Notes under the pieces: model-generated | Told to the model about the DNA's origin: nothing | What the model saw: the letters and a program-made list of their open reading frames with translations, nothing else | Database searches by the model: none | Part shown: positions 41,002 to 50,152 of the stretch, one piece after another | Layout: the number at the start of each line of letters is the position of its first letter | Position numbering within the stretch: position 1 is the stretch's first letter | Assembly: GCF_000373105.1 (NCBI RefSeq) | Contig: NZ_KB890442.1 | Coordinates: forward strand, 19,112-83,111 | Reading direction: 5' to 3' | DNA from: Neolewinella persica DSM 23188 | GTDB lineage: Bacteria; Bacteroidota; Bacteroidia; Chitinophagales; Saprospiraceae | DNA: 64,000 nt | Made by a program: the position numbers and the translations under genes

Positions 41002-42576
41002 TTAGTTCTTTGGATGAATGAAGGTAGTGGTAATCGTTTTTAGCTTTTCGTCTTCCCCCCAGACATCCACCGTTATTTCATCGGGGTAGCCATTATTGGC
41101 CTCCATGTCAATGAACAGAGCGCCTTCCGTAACCTCTCCGGGCTTTGCAATGGGGGAGGAGCCAATGGTGCGGACGGTACCTCCGGGCACCTCAAACCTG
41201 AGGGGGATTTCCTTGCCCGTCTTGTTAACAATTTGGTAGTTATACAGATTGTTAATGGAGCCATCCGTATTTTCCTGATACAGCATGCCAGGGGTACGCA
41301 GTAAAAGAACGTCTAGTCCGTCACGACCGCCCAGTAATACAATATTCAGGGCAAGTAAGGCGAGTAGGACAGTAGAATAGGCTAAGACCCGGGGCGTCCA
41401 GATTTTGCGGACTTTTTCACGAACACCCCGTTCACTATCGTATCGGATAAGACCCCGGGGACGATCGATTTTGTCCATCACTTCATCGCAGGCATCGATA
41501 CAGGCAGTACAATTAATGCACTCCATCTGTATACCATTTCGGATGTCGATACCGGTAGGACAAACTTGTACGCACAGGGTGCAGTCTATACAGTCTCCGA
41601 GTTTTGGCAGACTGACCGTTTCTACTTCTTTTTCGTTGGTGGAGAAGGCTAATGCGGGCGAGGACGCAGGTGCAGTGGAAGGTTGAGCGGCAAGGTGGCC
41701 ATCCGCCGTCAGTGCCGTTTGCATACGGTTTAATATCTGGTCAGAACAGGAATCTTTGCCATCCTTGCAGTTCTCGCAATCACTACAAGTGCTGCGCTTC
41801 GGTTGGCCCTTGCGGATTTTCCCGCGAGGCTCTCCACGTTCATAGTCGTAAATCACTGAGATACTGTCGTCCACCAGCAGTACGCCCTGTAAGCGACCAT
41901 AAGGGCAAATAGCGATGCAAACCTGCTCGCGCATATTGGAAAACACAAAGTGGAATACTATAATGAAAATGACAATGGCAATGAAGCCCCCCGGCGCGTC
42001 GATTGGAGACTGCGAAATGGTGGCCAGAACTGCATCGGTGCCAATGATGTAGGCCAGGAAGGTGTGAGCGATCACCACCGAAATAAGTACAAACAGGCTT
42101 TGTTTAATGACCTTCTTTTTGATTTTATCGGCATTCCAGGGAGCTTTATTCAACCTTCGTTGCGCATTAGCATCCCCTTCAATCCAGTACTCAATCTTGC
42201 GGAAGACCATCTCCATAAAAATGGTCTGTGGGCAAACCCAACCACAAAATAACCGACCGAAAACCACCGTGAAGAGAGCGATAAATACGACCCCTGTGAT
42301 CATCATGATGGCAAAAAGATGGAAGTCCTGCGGGCTGAACGTTATACCAAAGATAATGAAGTGGCGTTCCAGCACATTGAACAAAACCAACGGTTCTCCG
42401 CCAACTTTGATCCACGGTAAGCCAAACAATACGATCAGTAAAACATAGCTTACGTAACTACGCCAGTTGTAGTAGCGGCCAGACGGTTTCTTAGGGTATA
42501 CCCATTCCCGACCGCCGTCTTTATTGACGGTTGCAATGGTATCCCTGAAGGCATCCTTGTCTCTGTCGGTACTCAT
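41002..42576 (-). CDS. ccoG: Cytochrome cbb3 oxidase accessory protein CcoG
   Basis: 524-residue membrane ferredoxin-like protein (FixG/RdxA), thought to reduce copper for oxidase assembly. Membrane part with 'FCGWVCPQTIFMEMVF'; two ferredoxin-type Cys clusters ('CIDCTLCVQVCPTGIDIRNG', 'CINCTACIDACDEVMDKI'); an additional Cys cluster 'CSDCENCKDGKDSC'; C-terminal immunoglobulin-like domain. The linker 'STAPASSPA' is encoded by a GC-word copy (41657-41674). Confidence 0.93.
   Translation of the reverse strand: MSTDRDKDAFRDTIATVNKDGGREWVYPKKPSGRYYNWRSYVSYVLLIVLFGLPWIKVGGEPLVLFNVLERHFIIFGITFSPQDFHLFAIMMITGVVFIALFTVVFGRLFCGWVCPQTIFMEMVFRKIEYWIEGDANAQRRLNKAPWNADKIKKKVIKQSLFVLISVVIAHTFLAYIIGTDAVLATISQSPIDAPGGFIAIVIFIIVFHFVFSNMREQVCIAICPYGRLQGVLLVDDSISVIYDYERGEPRGKIRKGQPKRSTCSDCENCKDGKDSCSDQILNRMQTALTADGHLAAQPSTAPASSPALAFSTNEKEVETVSLPKLGDCIDCTLCVQVCPTGIDIRNGIQMECINCTACIDACDEVMDKIDRPRGLIRYDSERGVREKVRKIWTPRVLAYSTVLLALLALNIVLLGGRDGLDVLLLRTPGMLYQENTDGSINNLYNYQIVNKTGKEIPLRFEVPGGTVRTIGSSPIAKPGEVTEGALFIDMEANNGYPDEITVDVWGEDEKLKTITTTFIHPKN
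41657..41674 (-). repeat. GC-rich dispersed word, copy 12 (inside ccoG)
   Basis: GGCGAGGACGCAGGTGCA on the plus strand; in the ccoG frame it encodes TAPASSP in a linker between two Cys clusters. Confidence 0.6.
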
Positions 42577-42609
42577 TTGGTTAGTTTTTAGTTTTCAGGA
42601 CTCAGTTTT

Positions 42610-42647
42610 CAGGACTCAGGATTCCGAGGTCTGACCCCTGACTCCTG
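42610..42647. repeat. Hairpin between ccoP and ccoG
   Basis: CAGGACTCAGG (42610-42620) pairs with CCTGACTCCTG (42637-42647) with one mismatch, within a run of 'TTTTCAGGACTCAG' direct repeats (42585-42658). It lies inside the operon and may tune mRNA stability. Confidence 0.5.
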
Positions 42648-42658
42648 ATCCCTGATCT

Positions 42659-43561
42659 CTATTTGCTCTCTTCAGCACCTTCCGGTTCCTCTACACTTAT
42701 GATATAGAGTTCTCCCTGAGCTTCTTTAGGGTTAGGAGGGTTGGTACCCACCAGACCAAGAATGAAACTGGCTACTTCCTGCATGTCCCGGGCGCGAAGG
42801 TCGTTTTTCCAGGCAATCATGCCTTTTTCGGGAACACCATGCTTAATAGTTTTGAAAACATCGATGATGGACCCACCGTGAATCCAGTACTCGTCGGTCA
42901 GGTTAGGCCCAATACCTCCTTCTCCTTCTTTACCGTGGCAAACGGCACATTTGCTTTGGAATATGATGTTTCCATTGCTCAGCGCATCTGCATCGGCCAA
43001 TAGTATTACGTTGGATTCGTCAATGGCATTTTTCTGGGTAGCAAGAAAAGCTTTGACGTCTTCTTCCGCCTCCGCCATTTCCATAGCGTAGAGCTCCTGG
43101 GTGGAGGCAGCACTGTCGGCAAAGTGATTGAAATAAAGGTAGATGGGCGCAAAAACGATGGAAGCATAGAAAAGCCCCTTCCACCATGGTGGGAGGTTGT
43201 TGTCCAATTCGCGGACACCGTCGTAATCGTGGTCCAGTACAATACTGGCCTCCTTTTCGATCGGAACCCGGTCGGTGAGCTTTTTCATGAGCTCATCCCA
43301 CCAGGAGGTAGGTTTCGTCAAATTTTCCAATCCGACTTCTTTGATCAAATCGGGATTGGTAGATGCGAGCAGCCTTGCCTGCTGCAGCTTCAACATTGTG
43401 GAGCTGAGGTTGATGATGGCCAGGCCACCACCAAGGACAACCAGAATGATGAGGGTGAACAGCAGTTGTTCGAGGACTGACATTCCGCCCAACGGTCCGC
43501 CAACGACGGTTTCCGGTGCTGGCGTGGCTTGTAGCAGAAAATTGATGCTGAATACTTTCAC
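42659..43561 (-). CDS. ccoP: cbb3-type cytochrome c oxidase subunit CcoP
   Basis: 300 residues. N-terminal CcoP domain ('DGVRELDNNLPPWWKGLFYASI' region) after a membrane helix, then a single cytochrome c domain with CAVCH ('FQSKCAVCHGKEGEGG'). The proteobacterial subunit has two haems; this has one, as is usual in Bacteroidota. Its ATG overlaps the ccoQ stop by 4 bp. Confidence 0.92.
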   Translation of the reverse strand: MKVFSINFLLQATPAPETVVGGPLGGMSVLEQLLFTLIILVVLGGGLAIINLSSTMLKLQQARLLASTNPDLIKEVGLENLTKPTSWWDELMKKLTDRVPIEKEASIVLDHDYDGVRELDNNLPPWWKGLFYASIVFAPIYLYFNHFADSAASTQELYAMEMAEAEEDVKAFLATQKNAIDESNVILLADADALSNGNIIFQSKCAVCHGKEGEGGIGPNLTDEYWIHGGSIIDVFKTIKHGVPEKGMIAWKNDLRARDMQEVASFILGLVGTNPPNPKEAQGELYIISVEEPEGAEESK

Positions 43562-43746
43562 GATGGGTTGTTTTGCTCAGTTAGTGGATAGCTGTCGATC
43601 AATGGTTGCTTTTCAACCTCCGCATAGGACCCGCGTCCGCGCCCGAAAACCATCAGTAATGCGACGCTGAAAATGAAGAAAAAGGTCAGGAGGGCCATGA
43701 TGGCGAGCCAGTTGATGCCGGAATCGGCGAGGAGATACTTGGCCAT
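43558..43746 (-). CDS. ccoQ: cbb3 oxidase small subunit CcoQ
   Basis: 62 residues with one membrane helix ('WLAIMALLTFFFIFSVALLMVFG'), between ccoNO and ccoP. Short CcoQ proteins vary; position and overlap with ccoP decide the call. A partial GC word (43629-43643) encodes 'GRGRGS'. Confidence 0.82.
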   Translation of the reverse strand: MAKYLLADSGINWLAIMALLTFFFIFSVALLMVFGRGRGSYAEVEKQPLIDSYPLTEQNNPS

Positions 43747-43768
43747 AATTTTTTATTTTTCAGTTCAT

Positions 43769-43832
43769 AGTCGATAGTTCATAGTCCTTTGCCACCTGTA
43801 CTTACCGGGCTTCGGACCATGAACTATCGACT
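43769..43832. repeat. Hairpin between ccoNO and ccoQ
   Basis: AGTCGATAGTTCATAGTCC (43769-43787) is complementary to GGACCATGAACTATCGACT (43814-43832) with one mismatch; loop of 26 nt. It lies inside the operon, directly after ccoNO, and could set subunit ratios. Confidence 0.6.
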
Positions 43833-43837
43833 ACAGA

Positions 43838-45985
43838 CTACTTAGTTGTTTTAATGTCAGTGCCCAGCCGCTGGAGGTAGGCGATGATGGCAATGATTTC
43901 TTTCTGCTCCAGCTCAGCATCTTCGATTCCATCATTGCGCAAGGAGGTCGCAATTATGGCGGCTTGTGCTTCCGCATCTGCAATGGCTTGTTCGTCATAG
44001 CCTTCTTCGTAGGGCGTACCCAGGGTTTGAAGGACACGGATCTTAGCCGGTAACAAATCATTATTGAGCTTCCGGGTTAGCAGCCAGGAATAATCGGGCA
44101 TAATACTGCCAGGACTCGTCGACTGAGGATCCTCCATGTGCCGGTAGTGCCAGCTGTCCGGATACTTCCCTCCTACCCGGTGAACATCAGGCCCCGTACG
44201 CTTACTACCCCAAAGGTGCGGACGGTCATAAATGAATTCTCCAGACTTGGAGTACTGTCCATACCGTTCCGTCTCTGAACGGAAGGGCCGGATCATCTGA
44301 CTATGACAATTGTTACAACCTTCCCGGATGTAGATGTCCCGTCCTTGCAGTTCCAATGGCGTGTAAGGCATTACCGAAGCAATCTTCGGGACGTTGTCTT
44401 CGACAATGACCATTGGGAAAACCTCCGCAAGTCCGCCGATGAGCACCAAGATGGTGGAGCCAACGAGTAGCTGAACGGGCCGACGCTCGATCCAACGGTG
44501 CCAGTACTCTCCCTTGTGCCCGCCGGGGCTGGCAGACAGAGGTGGAGCTGCGGCTGGTTCATTTGCAACAAATTTACCCTGTTGTACAGTTTTGATCAGG
44601 TTGTAGATCATCAATATTACACCGGCCAAATAGATGGCTCCGCCAAAGGCACGCATGGCGTACATTGGCAAGATGGCGCTTACGGTTTCCAAAAAGTTAC
44701 CGTATTGAAGCATGCCTTCAGGGAGAAATTGCTTCCACATGGCACTTTGTGTCCAACCGGCCCAGTAAAGTGGAACGGCGTAAAAGACGGTACCAAGCGT
44801 AGCAATCCAGAAGTGGACGTTGGCAAGGCTCTTGCTGTAAAGCTTGGTGCTGAACAGGCGTGGGAAAATATAGTAGAGGACACCGAAGGTGAGCATGCCG
44901 TTCCAACCCAGGGTGCCGATGTGTACGTGCCCGACGGTCCAGTCAGTATAGTGACTGATGGCGTTGACGCTTTTGATCGACAGCAGTGGGCCTTCCAGGG
45001 TTGCCATACCGTAGGCGGTGATGGCAACGACGAACATCTTCAGGACGGGGTCTTCGCGGACTTTATCCCAGGCGCCCCGCAGGGTAAGCAGGCCGTTCAG
45101 CATCCCACCCCAACTTGGCGCGATCAGCATAAGACTAAAGACGGTCCCCAGGCTCTGTGCCCAGTCAGGCAAACTGGTGTAAAGCAAGTGGTGTGGACCA
45201 GCCCAAATGTAGATGAAAATCAGGGCCCAGAAGTGAATGATCGACAGCCGGTAGCTGAAAACCGGGCGGTTAGCAGCTTTAGGCAGGAAGTAATACATCA
45301 GGCCCAGGTAAGGAGTGGTAAGGAAGAAGGCTACGGCATTGTGGCCGTACCACCATTGTACCAGTGCGTCTTGGACACCAGCAAAGAGGGGGTAGCTTTT
45401 CCACAGACCCACGGGGATTTCCAGGCTGTTACCGACGTGTAGAACAGTAACCGTTACCCACGTAGCGATGTAGAACCAGAGGGCAACATAGAGGTGCCGC
45501 TCCCGTCGTTTTAGGATGGTTCCGAACATGTTGATGCCGAAAATTATCCAGACCACCGCGATACCGATATCGATTGGCCACTCTAATTCCGCGTACTCCT
45601 TACTGGTAGTAAGACCTAGTGGAAGGGTGATCGCTGCAGCAACGATGATCAGCTGCCATCCGTAAAAGTGGATGGTACTCAGCAGATCCGAAAACATTCT
45701 TGTTTTCAATAATCGCTGCAGACTGTAGTAAACACCCATGAAAATACCGTTGCCAACGAAGGCAAAAATGACGGCATTGGTATGCAGTGGGCGGATGCGG
45801 CCGAAGGTGAGTTCAGCAGTCAGGTTAAAAGATGGAAAAACCATTTGCAGGGCGGCAAGCAGCCCAACGGTCATCCCAATCAACCCCCAAAAGGCAGTTG
45901 CGTAGGCAAATAGCTTAACCGATTTATTATCGTAAGCAAAGTGTTCCAATCCGGTGGTTTCCGGAGCAGTAGATGTTTCAGTCAT
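43838..45985 (-). CDS. ccoNO: Fused cbb3 oxidase subunits I and II (CcoNO)
   Basis: 715 residues from the ATG at 45985 (MTETSTAPETTGLEHFAYD); an ATG 8 codons earlier is possible. CcoN part (~1-470): twelve membrane helices and haem/copper histidines ('GRIRPLHTNAVIFAF', 'QWWYGHNAVAFFLTTPYLG', 'AGPHHLLYT', 'GHVHIGTLGWNGML'). After a Pro/Ala linker comes CcoO: membrane anchor and haem c motif CNNCH ('REGCNNCHSQMIRPF'). NO fusion is known in Bacteroidota. The start overlaps ccoS by 8 bp. Confidence 0.93.
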   Translation of the reverse strand: MTETSTAPETTGLEHFAYDNKSVKLFAYATAFWGLIGMTVGLLAALQMVFPSFNLTAELTFGRIRPLHTNAVIFAFVGNGIFMGVYYSLQRLLKTRMFSDLLSTIHFYGWQLIIVAAAITLPLGLTTSKEYAELEWPIDIGIAVVWIIFGINMFGTILKRRERHLYVALWFYIATWVTVTVLHVGNSLEIPVGLWKSYPLFAGVQDALVQWWYGHNAVAFFLTTPYLGLMYYFLPKAANRPVFSYRLSIIHFWALIFIYIWAGPHHLLYTSLPDWAQSLGTVFSLMLIAPSWGGMLNGLLTLRGAWDKVREDPVLKMFVVAITAYGMATLEGPLLSIKSVNAISHYTDWTVGHVHIGTLGWNGMLTFGVLYYIFPRLFSTKLYSKSLANVHFWIATLGTVFYAVPLYWAGWTQSAMWKQFLPEGMLQYGNFLETVSAILPMYAMRAFGGAIYLAGVILMIYNLIKTVQQGKFVANEPAAAPPLSASPGGHKGEYWHRWIERRPVQLLVGSTILVLIGGLAEVFPMVIVEDNVPKIASVMPYTPLELQGRDIYIREGCNNCHSQMIRPFRSETERYGQYSKSGEFIYDRPHLWGSKRTGPDVHRVGGKYPDSWHYRHMEDPQSTSPGSIMPDYSWLLTRKLNNDLLPAKIRVLQTLGTPYEEGYDEQAIADAEAQAAIIATSLRNDGIEDAELEQKEIIAIIAYLQRLGTDIKTTK

Positions 45986-46136
45986 CGTTGGATGGTTTGG
46001 CGTCCTCAAATAATATTCTAATGGATGGGGTGACTTCGTCCTCGTATTGTCCTGTCCCTACTGCCCAGAAAAAGGCGTAGAGAAAGCCAACGGCTAGTAG
46101 CAGGCTAACTAAAATAAGGAGTAAGATGATTTTCAT
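45978..46136 (-). CDS. ccoS: cbb3 oxidase assembly protein CcoS
   Basis: 52-residue protein beginning MKIILLLILVSLLLAVGFLY, with the family hallmark 'FFWAVGTGQYED' after its single membrane helix. It is needed for cofactor insertion in cbb3 oxidases. It lies between ccoI and ccoNO and overlaps ccoNO by 8 bp. Confidence 0.9.
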   Translation of the reverse strand: MKIILLLILVSLLLAVGFLYAFFWAVGTGQYEDEVTPSIRILFEDAKPSNDD

Positions 46137-46208
46137 GGATGAACCAATTGTGGCCGCAAGGTCCGAAGGCCTGCAAGGGTTTGAAATGATTAATTTCCAG
46201 GGGGAGAA

Positions 46209-46220
46209 TGATATTTGTCA
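46209..46220. promoter_or_regulatory. FNR/FixK-like box upstream of ccoS-ccoNOQP
   Basis: TGAT-ATTT-GTCA, the core of TTGAY-N4-RTCAA with only the outermost bases changed. It overlaps the ccoI stop codon and lies 73 bp before the ccoS ATG, a sensible place to activate the oxidase structural genes. Confidence 0.5.
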
Positions 46221-48644
46221 TCGGCCCTGATGTCGAAAGGAGTAGCTGTATACCAGCCAGGAACCAAGTGTAGCTACAATAACTACGGTTATTGAGCTCA
46301 GCGGCATTAGAATTGCTGCAATTATGGGGCTGAGTGTTCCGGATACGGCGTAGCTCAGGCCAATGATGTTGTAGCAAAAGGCAATGCCAAACGTGAGCCA
46401 AAGGATCCATTTTAAGTTGCTGGATGCCCGGAGTACTTGTGGGAGTAAGTGAAGCTCATCCCCAGTTAGTATTCCGTCGCAGGCGGGGCTGAAGCGGGCC
46501 TCGTCATCACTGACGGCCAAACCAACGTTGGCGGTTTTTAATGCGCCAGCATCATTAAGCCCATCACCTACCATCAGCACTTCGTTGCCTTTTTTCTGCA
46601 AATCTGCTACGTACTCCTGTTTGGAAAAAGGAGACATGTTGAAGTGCGTACGGTCCGGTTGAAACAGCCGTTCCCAAAACCTTGTCTGTGGTTTCTGGTC
46701 TCCTGAGATCAGGGCAATTGATCCTTTTTTATTTAATTCCGTCAGGAAGTCCTTTCCTCCGGGGCGTAAATGCGGACCCGCCGGTTTTAAAGAGAAAATG
46801 GGGACCGTACCCGCGACGGCATAGGTGCCTGATTTTGTGGAGGGTAACCCACAAAAGCTTGCTTTGCCCAGTCGGAAATCCTGCCCGTGGTGATGAACAA
46901 TCAAACCTTCACCAATTTTTTCAGTCAAACCGTGTAAGGTAATTGGCTGTACCCCGGTGGCTCTGAGGGCCCTGGCCATCGCCCGGCTCCGGGGATGGTC
47001 TGAGCGTTCGGCCATTGCCAGGAATACCGGTGCATAGCCAGCGGCCGTATGCTCGTCGGTGTGATAGTCCACTGATTCTTCGTCCTCGTTATCAACCAGG
47101 GTGCCGGTTTTATCAAAGACGAAAGCATTTACCCGGCCGAGCTCCCGGATAACGCCTGGTCCCCTTAGGTAATATCCTTGCCTGCCGAAAAGTCGCTGGA
47201 GGGTACCATAGGCAAAGGGTGCCGCCAGTGCCAGGGCACAGGGGCAGGCAATGATTAAGACTGCAGTGGCTGCTTTGAAGGCAAGGTTCGTGTCGGTGGG
47301 GTACCACCAGGCCAGCGTGCCGGCCGCCAGCGTGAGTACGAAAAGAGTAAAGTACCTGACCAATGTTTCAGACGGCTGGACACCATGGTTTTCTTCTTTG
47401 CTTGCGCCACGTTGCCACAATTGTAGTAAATAACTGTGGGACGTTTCTTTGGTCACTTCTATCTCAAGGGGAGAGGCCGTTGCACGGCCACCGGCAAAGA
47501 CTTCCTGGTTGATCGCTACGGGGCGGGGCGCGGCTTCTCCGGTAACGAAACTGTAATCGATGCCAGCTTTGGTGAAGGCGGTGAGCCGTCCGTCTGCAGG
47601 AATTAATTGCCCTGGTTTTATCCGGATGTGATCACCTGGCCGAAGGTCTTCGCTGGCCACTGGTTCGGTGGAACCATCGGGCGAGAGGCGGTGCGCAGCT
47701 ACCGGGAAGTAATCCCGGTAATCCCGGTCAAAGTTGAGACGGGCAAAGGTGTAAGATTGAAACCAGCGACCAATCAGGAGGAAAAAAACCAAGCCTGAAA
47801 GGCTGTCCAGGTAGCCGGGGCCTGTTCCTGAAATGATCTCGTAAACGGAGCGGGAAAACAGGGCGATCATCCCGATCGCGATCGGCAGATCGATGGTAGC
47901 TCTACGGGCCTTAAGGCCGTACCACGCAGCGCTGAAAAAGCCGCTGCCGGCGTAGAACATGACCGGAAGACTAAGGATCAGTAAAAGGTAACCCATTGCT
48001 CCTCCAACCATCAGGGAACCTGCGTCCGCGCCCAGGCCGAAATACTCGGGGAAACTAAGCAGCATGATATTTCCAAAGGCAAAACCCGATAGTCCTATTC
48101 GGTAAATCAGGCTCTTATCGCTTTGCTTTTTGTCGAGAGGGGTATCGTATTGAAAATGAGGAGGGTAGCCTATTCGGGCAAGCATTTCTGCAATCTGCCT
48201 CAAATTGATCTTTTGTGGATCATATTGAATACTGGCCTGCTTGCGCGTGATGTCAATTACGCAATTACGTACTCCCGGCAGCAACTGAGGCAGTCGCTCC
48301 AGTAGCCAAACACAGGAAGCGCAGTGAATGGCAGGTAACTCTATTGCTATGTGGTGCTGCGTTTCATCCTTGTACCGGATCATCCGATCGGCCAGCTTTT
48401 CAACATCCAGCCAGGAATAGTCCTGGTTGCCCAGCTTTCTCTGGCTCTTACCTGCCTCATCATTGAGGCGGTAAAAATCGCCAAGATTGTTAGCTTTCAG
48501 TATGTCGAAAACGGTTTGGCAGCCTACGCAGCAAAAAAAGCTATCGCCGGAACTAAGGCTATCGTCAGGGCAGGCCTCTCCACAATGTGTACACAAAAGT
48601 ACTGATGGTTTGGTCTTGCTTTCGGGGGATTTTCCCATGGTCAT
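46218..48644 (-). CDS. ccoI: Copper-transporting P1B ATPase for cbb3 oxidase (CcoI)
   Basis: 808 residues from the ATG at 48644 (MTMGKSPESK), 7 bp after the hemN stop; the frame extends 21 codons into hemN but that part is unlikely. Cys-rich N-terminus ('CTHCGEACPDD', 'FFCCVGCQTVFDIL'), an HMA-type site 'AIHCASCVWLLERLP', membrane Cys-Pro-Cys ('IIACPCALALAAPFA'), phospho-Asp in 'FDKTGTL', 'MVGDGLNDAGAL'. It exports copper for cbb3 assembly. A partial GC word (48016-48032) lies in it. Confidence 0.93.
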   Translation of the reverse strand: MTMGKSPESKTKPSVLLCTHCGEACPDDSLSSGDSFFCCVGCQTVFDILKANNLGDFYRLNDEAGKSQRKLGNQDYSWLDVEKLADRMIRYKDETQHHIAIELPAIHCASCVWLLERLPQLLPGVRNCVIDITRKQASIQYDPQKINLRQIAEMLARIGYPPHFQYDTPLDKKQSDKSLIYRIGLSGFAFGNIMLLSFPEYFGLGADAGSLMVGGAMGYLLLILSLPVMFYAGSGFFSAAWYGLKARRATIDLPIAIGMIALFSRSVYEIISGTGPGYLDSLSGLVFFLLIGRWFQSYTFARLNFDRDYRDYFPVAAHRLSPDGSTEPVASEDLRPGDHIRIKPGQLIPADGRLTAFTKAGIDYSFVTGEAAPRPVAINQEVFAGGRATASPLEIEVTKETSHSYLLQLWQRGASKEENHGVQPSETLVRYFTLFVLTLAAGTLAWWYPTDTNLAFKAATAVLIIACPCALALAAPFAYGTLQRLFGRQGYYLRGPGVIRELGRVNAFVFDKTGTLVDNEDEESVDYHTDEHTAAGYAPVFLAMAERSDHPRSRAMARALRATGVQPITLHGLTEKIGEGLIVHHHGQDFRLGKASFCGLPSTKSGTYAVAGTVPIFSLKPAGPHLRPGGKDFLTELNKKGSIALISGDQKPQTRFWERLFQPDRTHFNMSPFSKQEYVADLQKKGNEVLMVGDGLNDAGALKTANVGLAVSDDEARFSPACDGILTGDELHLLPQVLRASSNLKWILWLTFGIAFCYNIIGLSYAVSGTLSPIIAAILMPLSSITVVIVATLGSWLVYSYSFRHQGR

Positions 48645-48651
48645 CGTTACG

Positions 48652-50001
48652 CTAAATGGCTTGACTAAAAGTGGTGTTCTCCGGCTTCTTACGCCAATAA
48701 TGGTCATCTAGCGGCAGGCAAATATTTCTCAGGAAAGGCTTACCGGCATTCGTTACTTCGATGCGGTAAGGAGAACGCCGCAGGATGCCGTCGGCAGCCA
48801 TGTCATCCCAGTGATGGACCGCCCGTTCTACGGCATTGCAACGCATTTCCGGGCGTCGCCAGTCGGTATATCCCTTACACATCAGGTTCAGAATATGCCG
48901 GCGTACAATTTGATCTTCTTCGTTTAGCTGATGGCCTTTGATAATCGGCAAACGGTTTTCGAATAACAGCGTTTGCTGGTAGGTCTCTACCTTCTTTTCG
49001 TTTTGCACAAAGGTGTCCCAGCTATCTCCAATCGAAGAGCACCCAAGGGCGATGGTCACCGGTGTATTGGCGGTGGTGTATCCCATAAAATTGCGGTGCA
49101 ACTCTCCCTGGTCCAGGGCTTGATAAAGGTCATCTTGCGGGAGGGAGAAATGATCCAGCCCAATGTCTTTATAGCCCTGCATTTCCAGCATGTCTTTGCC
49201 CGTAACGTACAAATCCCATTTAGCAGCACCCCTTGGCAGGTGGCTTTCGTCGTAGGCGCGTTGCCCGGGGCTAACCCAAGGCACGTGGGCGTAACCATAA
49301 AAGGCAATACGCTCTGGTCTTAGCTGATTTACTTTGGTAATCGTATTTACAATGTCGCTCTGCTGCTGCGTTGGTAGCCCGTAAAGAATGTCGAAATTGA
49401 TCGAGGTATAGCCCGCTGCTCTGGCCTCTTCCACACACCGGAAAACCGATGCTTCACTTTGCCTGCGGTTGATCAGCTTGAGAATATCAGGACTAAAATC
49501 CTGAATACCGATGCTAACCCGATTAAACCCGATGTCAGCCAGGGTTTCCAGGTGTTCTTTTGTGGTGGAGTTGGGGTGGGCTTCAAAGCCGAAACTGTGG
49601 TCGTCGGCAACGTCGGCATGACGTAGGATACCGTGCAGCAAACGGCTGAGGGCCGAAGGGGAAAAGAAGGTGGGTGTGCCTCCGCCCAGGTGAAGTTCCT
49701 TCAGGCGGGGCCGCTGGTTAAGGGAGCGGACGTAGATCCGCCACTCTGCCAGTACGGCATCGATATAGGGATGCTCTACTTCGTGCTTTTTGGTGATCCT
49801 CTTATTGCAGCCGCAAAAAGTACAGAGCCTTTCGCAGAAAGGTAAGTGTATGTAAAGACTGATCTCAGAGCTGTCTGCAAGCTGTTTGTTTACTGCAGCC
49901 AGCCACGCGTCCTGGCTCGGAGCCTCTTGCTGCCAGTAGGGTACCGTTGGGTAGCTGGTGTAGCGGGGGACGGGTTGGTCGTATTTTGAGATCAGGCTCA
50001 C
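48652..50001 (-). CDS. hemN: Oxygen-independent coproporphyrinogen III oxidase
   Basis: 449 residues from GTG at 50001, giving the usual beginning (MSLISKYDQPVPRYTSYPT). A TTG at 50022 is in frame but lies inside the -7 box. Radical-SAM cysteines CERLCTFCGC; 'HLGGGTPTFFS'; 'GFNRVSIGIQDF'; 'FDILYGLPTQ'. It makes haem precursors without oxygen, which fits microaerobic use with cbb3 oxidase. Confidence 0.93.
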   Translation of the reverse strand: MSLISKYDQPVPRYTSYPTVPYWQQEAPSQDAWLAAVNKQLADSSEISLYIHLPFCERLCTFCGCNKRITKKHEVEHPYIDAVLAEWRIYVRSLNQRPRLKELHLGGGTPTFFSPSALSRLLHGILRHADVADDHSFGFEAHPNSTTKEHLETLADIGFNRVSIGIQDFSPDILKLINRRQSEASVFRCVEEARAAGYTSINFDILYGLPTQQQSDIVNTITKVNQLRPERIAFYGYAHVPWVSPGQRAYDESHLPRGAAKWDLYVTGKDMLEMQGYKDIGLDHFSLPQDDLYQALDQGELHRNFMGYTTANTPVTIALGCSSIGDSWDTFVQNEKKVETYQQTLLFENRLPIIKGHQLNEEDQIVRRHILNLMCKGYTDWRRPEMRCNAVERAVHHWDDMAADGILRRSPYRIEVTNAGKPFLRNICLPLDDHYWRKKPENTTFSQAI

Positions 50002-50019
50002 GATAGATAATATTTTGCT

Positions 50020-50027
50020 CAAAGGTG
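50020..50027 (-). promoter_or_regulatory. hemN promoter -7 box
   Basis: CACCTTTG on the minus strand (TAnnTTTG with one change), about 20 bp before the GTG start. No clear -33 TTG is seen, as expected if an activator is needed. Confidence 0.5.
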
Positions 50028-50073
50028 GGCCTGTGGGGAGGGTGTCTGCGATGACGGTAGTCAGAGTGGCCGA

Positions 50074-50085
50074 TGATATAAATCA
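50074..50085. promoter_or_regulatory. FNR/FixK-like box between hemN and mrp
   Basis: TGAT-ATAA-ATCA, a perfect core palindrome of the FNR/FixK site (TTGAT-N4-ATCAA). Its centre is about 60-65 bp upstream of the expected hemN transcription start, a standard class I activator position. Confidence 0.55.
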
Positions 50086-50152
50086 GCGGTGGCCCCGAAA
50101 TTGATTTTAACCCATCGTCAACCGTCCTACTGTTTCCAATGTTTGTCCCCCG

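Noticed and set aside
44498..45442. Long plus-strand open frame opposite ccoNO
   Set aside because: Shadow frame of a well-identified membrane protein gene.
7250..50064. 17-bp exact repeat GCGATGACGGTAGTCAG at 7250 and 50048
   Set aside because: Only two copies seen and no context in common; too little to call an element, though it could belong to a dispersed family.
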